Assembly: GCA_048393175.1 (NCBI GenBank)
Contig: DBFJJM010000083.1
Coordinates: forward strand, 1-8,865
Direction: 5' to 3'
Source of the DNA: Merdicola sp048393175
GTDB taxonomy: Bacteria > Bacillota > Clostridia > TANB77 > CAG-508
Length of the DNA: 8,865 bases
The translations under genes and the position numbers were made by a program. Positions within the stretch are counted from its first letter, which is position 1, and the number at the start of each line of letters is the position of its first letter. This document shows positions 1 through 4,737 of the stretch, piece by piece. A model generated the notes under the pieces. That model was not told where the DNA came from and did no database searches. It saw nothing but the letters and a program-made list of their open reading frames with translations.

Positions 1-62
1 GAAAAAAGAAGAGAAATAAAGGAGCTTTTTTAATAAACATTTTCATGGAGTGAAAATAATAC

Positions 63-97
63 AAAAAAGGAGAATGCGTTGTATTGCATTCTCCTTT
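63..97 (-). terminator. Intrinsic terminator of the exported-protein gene
   Basis: A perfect 12-bp inverted repeat (AAAGGAGAATGC at 66-77 and its complement at 86-97) encloses an 8-base loop. Read on the minus strand, the stem is followed by a run of six T (positions 68 down to 63). It lies about 40 bases past the stop codon of the minus-strand gene, so it is the expected transcript end of that gene. On the plus strand the stem is followed by CCGAGC rather than T, so it acts in the minus direction only. Confidence 0.9.
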
Positions 98-136
98 CCG
101 AGCATGAGACAGAGTTTAACAGTTACTTATTGGTTT

Positions 137-640
137 TTACAGCTTATAGGTCCAGCACATAATACGCATGCCATTTTGGGTTGTAGCGATGTAATGGACA
201 TTGTAGAGCGAAACGCCATTATTAATTTGTAAACGTACATCACCATCGGAAGGTTTAACCCTCTGTGTTGCGAGGACAACTAATCCGGAGGAAGTCGTCA
301 TATAGATTTGTGCAAAATCAGAAGGATTGGAAGATTCTACTTTCCAAGTTACTCCGATTCTGCCTGTGTGGGTGTTTCTTACAAGAAAAGAACCCATGCC
401 ATCCCTAGTAAGCCATACGTTTCCGTAGTTGTCTTCCATTGCTGCAACAGCTTGGTTGCTTTCTTCCACAGGAGCCTTAGATTGGTAAAGTTTGACATTT
501 TCATCTTGATAAAGGATAATTTCATCAGAAGACGAAGTGCCAGCTTGTTCTAAAGATGCTGCAAAAGATATGGTTGAAAAACCAAAAAATAGACAAAGGG
601 ACAGTACAAGGGAAAGAACCATACGTGTAAAATTTTTCAT
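137..640 (-). CDS. Small exported protein of unknown function
   Basis: A 167-residue protein that I do not recognise. Residues 1-27 form a Sec signal peptide: a basic start (MKNFTRM), a hydrophobic core (VLSLVLSLCLFFGF) and a likely cut after the SFA at 25-27. There is no lipobox cysteine and no LPxTG-type or membrane anchor, so it is probably secreted or loosely wall-associated. The mature part has an acidic/Ser stretch (30-70) and then alternating polar and hydrophobic strands with Gly and Trp (73-165), which suggests a compact beta-sandwich; that is inference. The start at 640 is preferred over the in-frame ATG at 670 because GAGAGG lies 5 bases upstream and the signal peptide begins there; the 670 start adds a charged tail and has no ribosome site. 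It is transcribed divergently from the sigma factor gene and is monocistronic, with its own terminator. Hand counts give 80 G+C in 180 bases (241-420) against 11 in 60 inside the tetR gene (4261-4320), so its composition differs from its neighbours. Confidence 0.85.
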   Translation of the reverse strand: MKNFTRMVLSLVLSLCLFFGFSTISFAASLEQAGTSSSDEIILYQDENVKLYQSKAPVEESNQAVAAMEDNYGNVWLTRDGMGSFLVRNTHTGRIGVTWKVESSNPSDFAQIYMTTSSGLVVLATQRVKPSDGDVRLQINNGVSLYNVHYIATTQNGMRIMCWTYKL

Positions 641-645
641 AAAGA

Positions 646-651
646 CCTCTC
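646..651 (-). promoter_or_regulatory. Ribosome binding site deciding the start at 640
   Basis: On the minus strand GAGAGG lies 5 bases before the ATG at 640. No comparable purine motif precedes the upstream in-frame ATG at 670, so translation most likely starts at 640. Confidence 0.75.
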
Positions 652-655
652 TTTC

Positions 656-683
656 ATTGTTATGTCTCATGCTCTATAACAAT
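656..683. repeat. Inverted repeat ATTGTTAT-N12-ATAACAAT, possible operator
   Basis: Perfect 8-bp arms lie at 656-663 and 676-683. The central CATG (668-671) is on the same symmetry axis. The right arm overlaps the proposed -10 of the minus-strand gene and the left arm would lie at or just after the transcription start, which is a typical repressor position. It is also simple enough to be chance in A+T-rich DNA. Confidence 0.4.
673..681 (-). promoter_or_regulatory. Possible extended -10 promoter of the exported-protein gene
   Basis: On the minus strand TGTTATAGA reads as an extended -10 (TGn plus TATAGA, close to TATAAT), 33 bases before the start codon at 640. No good -35 hexamer lies 16-18 bases upstream, so the call rests on the extended -10 alone. 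Confidence 0.35.
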
Positions 684-787
684 CTTACGAAACCAATAAA
701 TTATTTCATAGGATTATTATTCTCCTGTCATTTAGGATATAAATCATAATTCAACATTTTTTTTACAGACGATGCAAGAATATTTCA

Positions 788-853
788 TCGACAAATCTCG
801 ACATACTTTTAAAAAATGGTCTGTTATAATAAAAAAATGTAACGAAATCGACA
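788..853 (+). repeat. Three TCGACA direct repeats upstream of the sigma gene
   Basis: TCGACA occurs at 788-793, 798-803 and 848-853; the first and third share the longer ATCGACAAA. The spacings are 10 and 50 bases, so all three fall on the same face of the helix. The third lies inside the spacer of the proposed ECF promoter and the second is 21 bases before the TATAAT at 825. They may be a regulator binding array. No known regulator is assigned. Confidence 0.45.
822..830 (+). promoter_or_regulatory. Extended -10 (sigma-A type) promoter before the sigma gene
   Basis: TGTTATAAT contains a perfect TATAAT (825-830) with the extended TGn element. The nearest -35-like hexamer, TCGACA at 798-803, is 21 bases away, too far for normal spacing, so activity would rely on the extended -10 or on an activator. 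It could give a basal level of the sigma / anti-sigma transcript. Confidence 0.5.
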
Positions 854-863
854 AAAATACGTC
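838..863 (+). promoter_or_regulatory. ECF-sigma type promoter, likely autoregulatory
   Basis: TGTAAC (838-843), a 16-base spacer and CGTC (860-863) match the general ECF promoter layout known from Bacillus SigW/SigM/SigX/SigV (a -35 with an AAC core, about 16 bases, then CGT or CGA). ECF genes commonly transcribe themselves from such a site immediately upstream. The implied transcription start is near 870, which leaves a very short leader before the AGGAGG at 872-877; this is tight but possible. Confidence 0.6.
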
Positions 864-871
864 TTATGATT

Positions 872-877
872 AGGAGG
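872..877 (+). promoter_or_regulatory. Ribosome binding site deciding the sigma start at 887
   Basis: A perfect AGGAGG lies 9 bases before the ATG at 887. The in-frame ATG at 866 lies upstream of this site and partly under the proposed promoter, and the ATG at 896 is 18 bases away, so 887 is the start. Confidence 0.85.
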
Positions 878-886
878 ATAAAAATT

Positions 887-1366
887 ATGGCAGATATGGA
901 AAAAATATATAAAGAATATTTTGCAATCGTAAATAAGTATTTATTTTGTTTAACCCATAATCGTGATTTATCTGAAGAACTGACGCAGGAAACGTTTTAT
1001 AGAGCAGTTAAAAAAATTCATACCTTTCGAGGTAACTGTAAAATCTCAGTATGGTTATGTCAAATTGCAAAAAATCTATGGTATGATGAGTTAAAGAGAA
1101 AAAATAAATATAATGTGGTACAAGAGCAAGAGTTATGTTCTATTAACGCCATTGAAAATACCGAAGAAGAAGTCTTATCCTCCGAAAACAAGCTTACTTT
1201 ATATAAAAAGATGCAAACTTTAAATGAACAAACAAGAGAAGTAGTCTATTTAAGAATAACAGGGGAATTAAGTTTTAAAGAGATTGCACAGATATTAAAT
1301 AAAACAGAAAATTGGGCTAGAATAACGTTTTATCGTGGAAAGCAGAAATTAAAGGAGGTAGAGTGA
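887..1366 (+). CDS. ECF-family RNA polymerase sigma factor
   Basis: A 159-residue protein of the usual ECF length, containing only sigma regions 2 and 4. Region 2 (about 8-73) includes the core-binding segment DLSEELTQETFYRAVKK and the -10 recognition part ending in SVWLCQIAKNLWYDELKRK. Region 4 (about 104-155) has LNEQTREVVYLR and a helix-turn-helix at about 129-152 (SFKEIAQILNKTENWARI). Such factors direct RNA polymerase to stress or envelope regulons and are held inactive by a co-encoded anti-sigma factor. That factor is the next gene, whose start lies one base after this stop, with its ribosome site inside this gene (AAAGGAGG at 1351-1358). An ECF-type promoter directly upstream suggests positive autoregulation. 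The start at 887 is set by AGGAGG; an in-frame ATG at 866 is rejected. The subgroup and regulon cannot be told from this window. Confidence 0.93.
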   Translation: MADMEKIYKEYFAIVNKYLFCLTHNRDLSEELTQETFYRAVKKIHTFRGNCKISVWLCQIAKNLWYDELKRKNKYNVVQEQELCSINAIENTEEEVLSSENKLTLYKKMQTLNEQTREVVYLRITGELSFKEIAQILNKTENWARITFYRGKQKLKEVE

Positions 1367-1367
1367 T

Positions 1368-2258
1368 ATGAAAGAGAAAAAAGAATGTAAAATCATTCAA
1401 GATTTATTACCAAATTATATGGAAGGATTAACAAATGAACAAACAAATCAATATATTGAAAACCACTTAAAAGAATGTACGGAATGTAAAACGATGCTAA
1501 ATGATATGAAAAGTGACTTAGGACTAAAGACAAACAAAAGAGATAATAGGGAAGTAAATTATCTTAAAAAATATAATCATAAACTAAGACTGTTAAAAGC
1601 TATCCTATTAGTAATAGTAGCCATTTTTGTCATTTTTGTGGGAAGAAATATCATGATAATAAAAATGCTTTCCAATAAAGCAGAAGTTAGCCGAAAAGTA
1701 GATAACTATTATGCAAGAGCCTATATGTATCAAGGAAATACTTTAACAATTATAGAATCTTATTATAAAGAAGGAAAAAATCTAACTGTATTAAATACGG
1801 TTGGAAAAGAGAAAGATAGTAAACTAATCGAATTTAAGGATGGAACGAAACATAATATTTATATGGAATCAGAAGGAAATAAGATAGCTTTGTTAGATGT
1901 AAAAGAAAGTGGAATCATTCCCATTATCTCAGCAGATTATTTAGCGACAGAAAATATTTGGCAATTTCTAAGAAATGCAGTATTTACAAAAATAAAAACA
2001 GTTACATGTAATGGAAAAGATGCTTATTATTTTACCAATCTTAAAAGCCCTAGTATGCTATACAGTCAAGTAGATTATGGAGTGTATATAGATAAAATAA
2101 CAGGATTACCGATAAGAGGAGCAGCAGGAACCTTCCAAACAGAGAAAGAAACAATTGATACAATGATAGATTATGATTATCAATTTAATATCGTTACAGA
2201 AGAGCAGATAAAAGAACCAGATATAACACAATATGATATTATTTCACAAGAACAATAA
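1368..2258 (+). CDS. Membrane-anchored zinc-finger anti-sigma factor
   Basis: A 296-residue protein placed as a cognate anti-sigma factor should be, directly after the sigma gene. The N-terminal cytoplasmic zinc-binding anti-sigma (zf-HC2/ZAS) domain spans about 1-50. It has all four expected ligands, C7, H33, C37 and C40 (HLKECTEC), and the typical LLPNYMEG segment between them. A basic linker leads to one membrane helix at about 76-92 (LKAILLVIVAIFVIFVG). The remaining 200 residues lie outside the cell. They end with a run of beta-strand-like segments (YYFTN, YGVYIDKITGLPIRG, IDYDYQFNI), which recall LolA/RseB-like domains; that comparison is inference from pattern. The expected role is to bind and silence the sigma factor until an outside signal triggers release, probably by proteolysis. 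The large outside domain makes it a candidate sensor, unlike short RsiW-type partners. A terminator follows, so the module is a two-gene operon. Confidence 0.9.
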   Translation: MKEKKECKIIQDLLPNYMEGLTNEQTNQYIENHLKECTECKTMLNDMKSDLGLKTNKRDNREVNYLKKYNHKLRLLKAILLVIVAIFVIFVGRNIMIIKMLSNKAEVSRKVDNYYARAYMYQGNTLTIIESYYKEGKNLTVLNTVGKEKDSKLIEFKDGTKHNIYMESEGNKIALLDVKESGIIPIISADYLATENIWQFLRNAVFTKIKTVTCNGKDAYYFTNLKSPSMLYSQVDYGVYIDKITGLPIRGAAGTFQTEKETIDTMIDYDYQFNIVTEEQIKEPDITQYDIISQEQ

Positions 2259-2295
2259 ATTATCGATTTAAAGTAATATAGAAATATTTAAACTT

Positions 2296-2343
2296 AAAGC
2301 AGAATCTCATTTGTTTTAAATTCTTTTGAGATTTTGCTTTTTT
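2296..2343 (+). terminator. Intrinsic terminator of the sigma / anti-sigma operon
   Basis: A 14-bp stem (2296-2309 with 2327-2340, one G-T wobble) encloses a 17-base loop and is followed by a T run (2338-2343). It lies 38 bases after the anti-sigma stop codon and separates that operon from the transporter region. Confidence 0.85.
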
Positions 2344-2383
2344 GGTACCTTATAAGTAGAAGGAAAAAGGTGATAAATATTAC

Positions 2384-2412
2384 TTTACAGAAAAAAATGC
2401 ATATGATAAAAT
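2384..2412 (+). promoter_or_regulatory. Sigma-A promoter for the MFS region
   Basis: TTTACA (2384-2389) and TAAAAT (2407-2412), each 5 of 6 to consensus, are separated by the ideal 17 bases. Transcription would begin near 2419, before the broken MFS remnant, and continue into the intact MFS gene, since no terminator lies between them. Confidence 0.55.
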
Positions 2413-2440
2413 GACAAAAAACGAAAGAAGTAGGAGAAAA

Positions 2441-2603
2441 ATGACAGAAGAAAAAAAGAGAAATATTTGTAAAAATAATACCTACCTATATTCAATTTAT
2501 ATTATGTTTAGGATTGCTATTTTTTTCTATACTATTAGTGTCTTATGGACTAAGACTAGAACAATATAAAAGAAAAGAGATTGACTATACTATAGTAAAA
2601 TAA
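2441..2603 (+). pseudogene. Deleted, frame-broken remnant of an MFS gene paralogous to the next one
   Basis: An AGGAG (2432-2436) and ATG at 2441 open with MTEEKKR, resembling the MLTEEEKRKR start of the intact MFS gene downstream. From about 2466, in a different frame, the DNA encodes FVKIIPTYIQFILCLGLLFF and then GLRLEQYKRKEIDYTIVK, ending at a TAA at 2601-2603. The last 18 residues match the intact protein's C-terminus (GLKPEEYPKEEIDYATMK) at 9 positions, and LLFF aligns with its last membrane helix (ILFF). So a start segment and about the last 45 codons of a second copy survive, with the whole middle lost and the two parts out of frame. The first frame alone gives only a 42-residue peptide ending at 2569. 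The simplest reading is a decayed tandem duplicate. A real small membrane peptide cannot be excluded. Confidence 0.7.
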
Positions 2604-2626
2604 TACATAAAAGGAGAAATAAGATA

Positions 2627-3922
2627 ATGCTAACAGAAGAAGAGAAAAGAAAAAGAAGAAAAATAAATAGAAGAATTTTTCCTATTTATCGAATGATAGG
2701 ATGTGATTTTCTCTTTTTCTATACAATTAATTTTTTGTTTTTAACACAAGTAAAAGGAATTACTCCTGCTGAAATTGTATTAGTCGATGCCTTTTATGCC
2801 ATATTTAGTGTTTTTTGGCAAACCATATCTTCTGTCATTATTGATTGGTTAGGCAAAAGAAAATCGATGATTTTAGGGAATCTATTAAATTGCCTGTATT
2901 TTGTTATTATTATGCTAAGTACTAATATTTGGGGACTTTTTTTAGCAGAATTTGTTTGTGCTTTAGCCTTTGCTTTAAAAGATATTGCAGAACCAAGTCT
3001 ATTAAATCAATCGATTGCTCCTTCTAAAAGAAGTGATGCTATTTTTTCTAAATTAAATGGAAAAGGGCTTTCTCGTTATTATTATTTAAGTGCTATTGCT
3101 GTTGTGATAGCAGGATTTTTGTATAATATAAATGAGTATTTGCCAATTAGTCTTGCTCTTACTACCTTTGTAATAGCGACTATTTTATCTTTTGGAATTT
3201 GTGAAATTTCTCCAGAGAAAAAACAGGTAAAATCCAATCTTAAACAAACATTACAAGAATATTTTAGAGAGGTAAAACTTTCTTTTCAGTTTATTTTCAA
3301 ATCAAAAAGATTACGTGCACTTCTTCTTTTTACTGCAGTAGTAAGGGGATTTTTAAGTGTAGCAGAGACGTATGAAATAAGTTTACTAGAAGAAATACAA
3401 ACTCCTTCTTATCTAATTGGAATCATTAGTGCTATATTAGGTTTAGTAGCAGGATTTGCTACAGCAAAACAACAAAAATTTCATGAATGTTTTCGTAATC
3501 GAACACTAAGTGTAATAGGTATTACTCTTGCCTTTGCTATTTTTCTAGCAGGAGGATGCGTTTTACTTTCTTTTCCTTCTATTGTTACTCTTTTCGTATT
3601 AGTTTTATGTTATAGCATAAGAGCAGCAGATAATGGCTTATGCTATTCTTTACCAGACCGTTATTTAAGAAATTTTGCGGACGATAAGATTGTTTCTAAA
3701 ATTTATGCAAGTAAAGAAATTTTTAATAGTCTTTCCAAATCTTTGATGGGGATAGGTGCTTCTTGCTTATTAGGTGTAACTAATACGGCTATTGCTATGA
3801 CTTTATTAGGCGGAATTTTATTTTTTGTTATGCTAATGATTCTTACTTATATGAAAACAAGAGTAGGATTAAAACCAGAAGAATACCCAAAAGAAGAGAT
3901 AGATTATGCTACAATGAAATAA
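2627..3922 (+). CDS. MFS-type permease, substrate unknown
   Basis: A 431-residue integral membrane protein, the usual size for a 12-helix major facilitator. A highly basic, acidic-capped N-terminus (MLTEEEKRKRRKINRR) is cytoplasmic. Hydrophobic helices follow at about 22-40, 48-71, 82-100, 103-121, 153-168 and 172-192. A charged middle loop (193-230) separates the two halves and a second set of helices runs to about 408. The loop at 72-80 (IDWLGKRKS, with D73, G76, R78, K79) fits MFS motif A between helices 2 and 3, the best family evidence. The start at 2627 has AGGAG ten bases upstream. The gene lies just after a remnant of a similar gene, so the ancestor was probably a pair. It is followed by the tetR promoter region without a clear terminator. 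Efflux of a small molecule is plausible but the substrate cannot be told; nutrient or sugar uptake is the alternative. Confidence 0.8.
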   Translation: MLTEEEKRKRRKINRRIFPIYRMIGCDFLFFYTINFLFLTQVKGITPAEIVLVDAFYAIFSVFWQTISSVIIDWLGKRKSMILGNLLNCLYFVIIMLSTNIWGLFLAEFVCALAFALKDIAEPSLLNQSIAPSKRSDAIFSKLNGKGLSRYYYLSAIAVVIAGFLYNINEYLPISLALTTFVIATILSFGICEISPEKKQVKSNLKQTLQEYFREVKLSFQFIFKSKRLRALLLFTAVVRGFLSVAETYEISLLEEIQTPSYLIGIISAILGLVAGFATAKQQKFHECFRNRTLSVIGITLAFAIFLAGGCVLLSFPSIVTLFVLVLCYSIRAADNGLCYSLPDRYLRNFADDKIVSKIYASKEIFNSLSKSLMGIGASCLLGVTNTAIAMTLLGGILFFVMLMILTYMKTRVGLKPEEYPKEEIDYATMK

Positions 3923-3985
3923 CAAAAAAGAAAAAGAAGAAATTAGCAAAAGTCTTCACATAAAATTTACAAAAAAGAAAAAGAA
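3922..3985 (+). repeat. Duplicated A-rich 17-mer (3922-3938 and 3969-3985)
   Basis: The 17-base sequence ACAAAAAAGAAAAAGAA occurs twice, 47 bases apart, after the MFS stop. The second copy ends 6 bases before the TTGACA at 3992, where an A-rich UP-like element would sit and could strengthen the tetR promoter. It may only be low-complexity sequence. Confidence 0.4.
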
Positions 3986-3991
3986 AAAGCA

Positions 3992-4021
3992 TTGACAAAA
4001 TGACAGTGTGTCACATATAAT
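3992..4021 (+). promoter_or_regulatory. Consensus sigma-A promoter of the tetR-ABC operon
   Basis: Perfect TTGACA (3992-3997) and TATAAT (4016-4021) are separated by 18 bases, with A-rich DNA upstream. Left alone this should be a very strong promoter. The flanking operator palindromes explain how it is kept off. Transcription should start near 4028, leaving a leader of about 80 bases before the tetR start. Confidence 0.9.
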
Positions 4022-4039
4022 GTATGACACACTGTCATT
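3999..4039. promoter_or_regulatory. Twin palindromic operators, probably for the TetR regulator
   Basis: TGACAGTGTGTCA (4001-4013) and its exact reverse complement TGACACACTGTCA (4025-4037) form a large inverted repeat; with two flanking bases each, the arms are 15 bp. Each arm is itself a palindrome (TGACA-N3-TGTCA). The first lies between -35 and -10 and the second over the transcription start, with centres 24 bp apart. Two regulator dimers could therefore bind and block RNA polymerase completely. The position directly before a tetR gene makes autorepression the likely use; binding itself is inferred. Confidence 0.85.
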
Positions 4040-4110
4040 AAAAGTTTATAAGTAAAAGTTAAAAAGGAAAAAGAAAGAGTATATCAATCTTAAGTAAAGA
4101 GGGGAGAATT

Positions 4111-4737
4111 ATGCCAACTGAAACATTTTTAAAATTGTCAGAAGAAAAGAAAGAAAAAATTGTTCTAGCTGCGAAAAAAGAATTTGCAAGAGTGCCTTTT
4201 AAAGAAACTTCGATTCAAAAAATAGTAGAACAAGCAGGAATTGCAAGAGGAAGTTTTTATCAATATTTTACAAGTAAAGAAGATTTACTGTTTTATTTAT
4301 TACATCTTCATTTTTCAAATATGGAAAGTTTTCTAGAAAAGCAAATGAAAGAAAAAAAAGGTGACATTTTTGAAGTGTTTTTATCTCTTTATGACTATGT
4401 GGTAAAAGAATGTTTAAATAAGCAAGAGATGGAATTTTTTCATCAAGTATTTGAATATACCCGTACATTAGAAGATACTACTTTTTGGATTTCTAAAAAA
4501 CCACATGAGGATTTTTCTCGTTATGAAAAATTAATAGACTATTCTAGTTTAAAATTAGAAAAGCAGCAAGATGTTAAACTTTTAATTCCAATGTTATCTA
4601 TCATTACCAAAAAAGCAATTTTAGCAAATTTCCATCCAGACAAAAAAGAAAAAGCAAGAAAGAATTATTTAAAGCAGCTTCATTTTTTACAATATGGAGT
4701 GTTAAAAGAAAGGAAGAGTGATACAAAATCATGCTAA
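4111..4737 (+). CDS. TetR-family transcriptional regulator
   Basis: A 208-residue protein of typical TetR size. The DNA-binding domain spans about 12-60: KEKIVLAAKKEFA as helix 1, then a helix-turn-helix with TSIQKIVEQAGIARGSFYQYF (33-53) and the usual SKEDLL start of helix 4. Residues 65-208 are the variable ligand-binding and dimer part, rich in aromatics (FFHQVFEY, TTFWI) as expected for a hydrophobic inducer pocket. It is the first gene of the operon and overlaps the first ABC gene by seven bases, so regulator and exporter are made together. It most likely represses its own operon through the twin palindromes at 3999-4039 and is released by a compound that the exporter removes. The start at 4111 follows GGGGAG (4101-4106). 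The inducer is unknown. Confidence 0.92.
   Translation: MPTETFLKLSEEKKEKIVLAAKKEFARVPFKETSIQKIVEQAGIARGSFYQYFTSKEDLLFYLLHLHFSNMESFLEKQMKEKKGDIFEVFLSLYDYVVKECLNKQEMEFFHQVFEYTRTLEDTTFWISKKPHEDFSRYEKLIDYSSLKLEKQQDVKLLIPMLSIITKKAILANFHPDKKEKARKNYLKQLHFLQYGVLKERKSDTKSC

Noticed and set aside
1..33. Possible C-terminal tail of an upstream gene (frame 1 reads EKRREIKELF then stop)
   Set aside because: Ten codons are too few, and the other two frames also read Lys/Glu-rich tails to stops at 19 and 51, so the frame cannot be chosen.
308..749. Open frames on the plus strand opposite the exported-protein gene
   Set aside because: They have no ribosome site or protein-like features, whereas the minus strand encodes a signal peptide, has a good ribosome site and ends at a terminator.
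680..860. ECF-type promoter on the minus strand for the exported-protein gene
   Set aside because: Partial matches exist (TGAAAT before CGTA or CGTC) but the spacers are 13 or 10 bases instead of about 16.
866..886. Earlier in-frame ATG for the sigma factor
   Set aside because: It lies upstream of the AGGAGG that serves the ATG at 887, overlaps the proposed promoter region and adds residues not typical of the family.
2411..2569. A 52-codon open frame before the MFS gene as a real small protein
   Set aside because: The downstream half makes sense as an MFS C-terminus only in another frame, so this frame looks like a by-product of the broken remnant.
2581..2609. Second promoter for the MFS gene starting from TTGACT at 2581
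   Set aside because: At 17 bases the -10 would be TACATA, a poor match; better -10-like hexamers are only 9-14 bases away.
3936..3957. GAAGA...TCTTC hairpin after the MFS gene as a terminator
   Set aside because: It has only five pairs with a 12-base loop, no G+C-rich core and no following T run.
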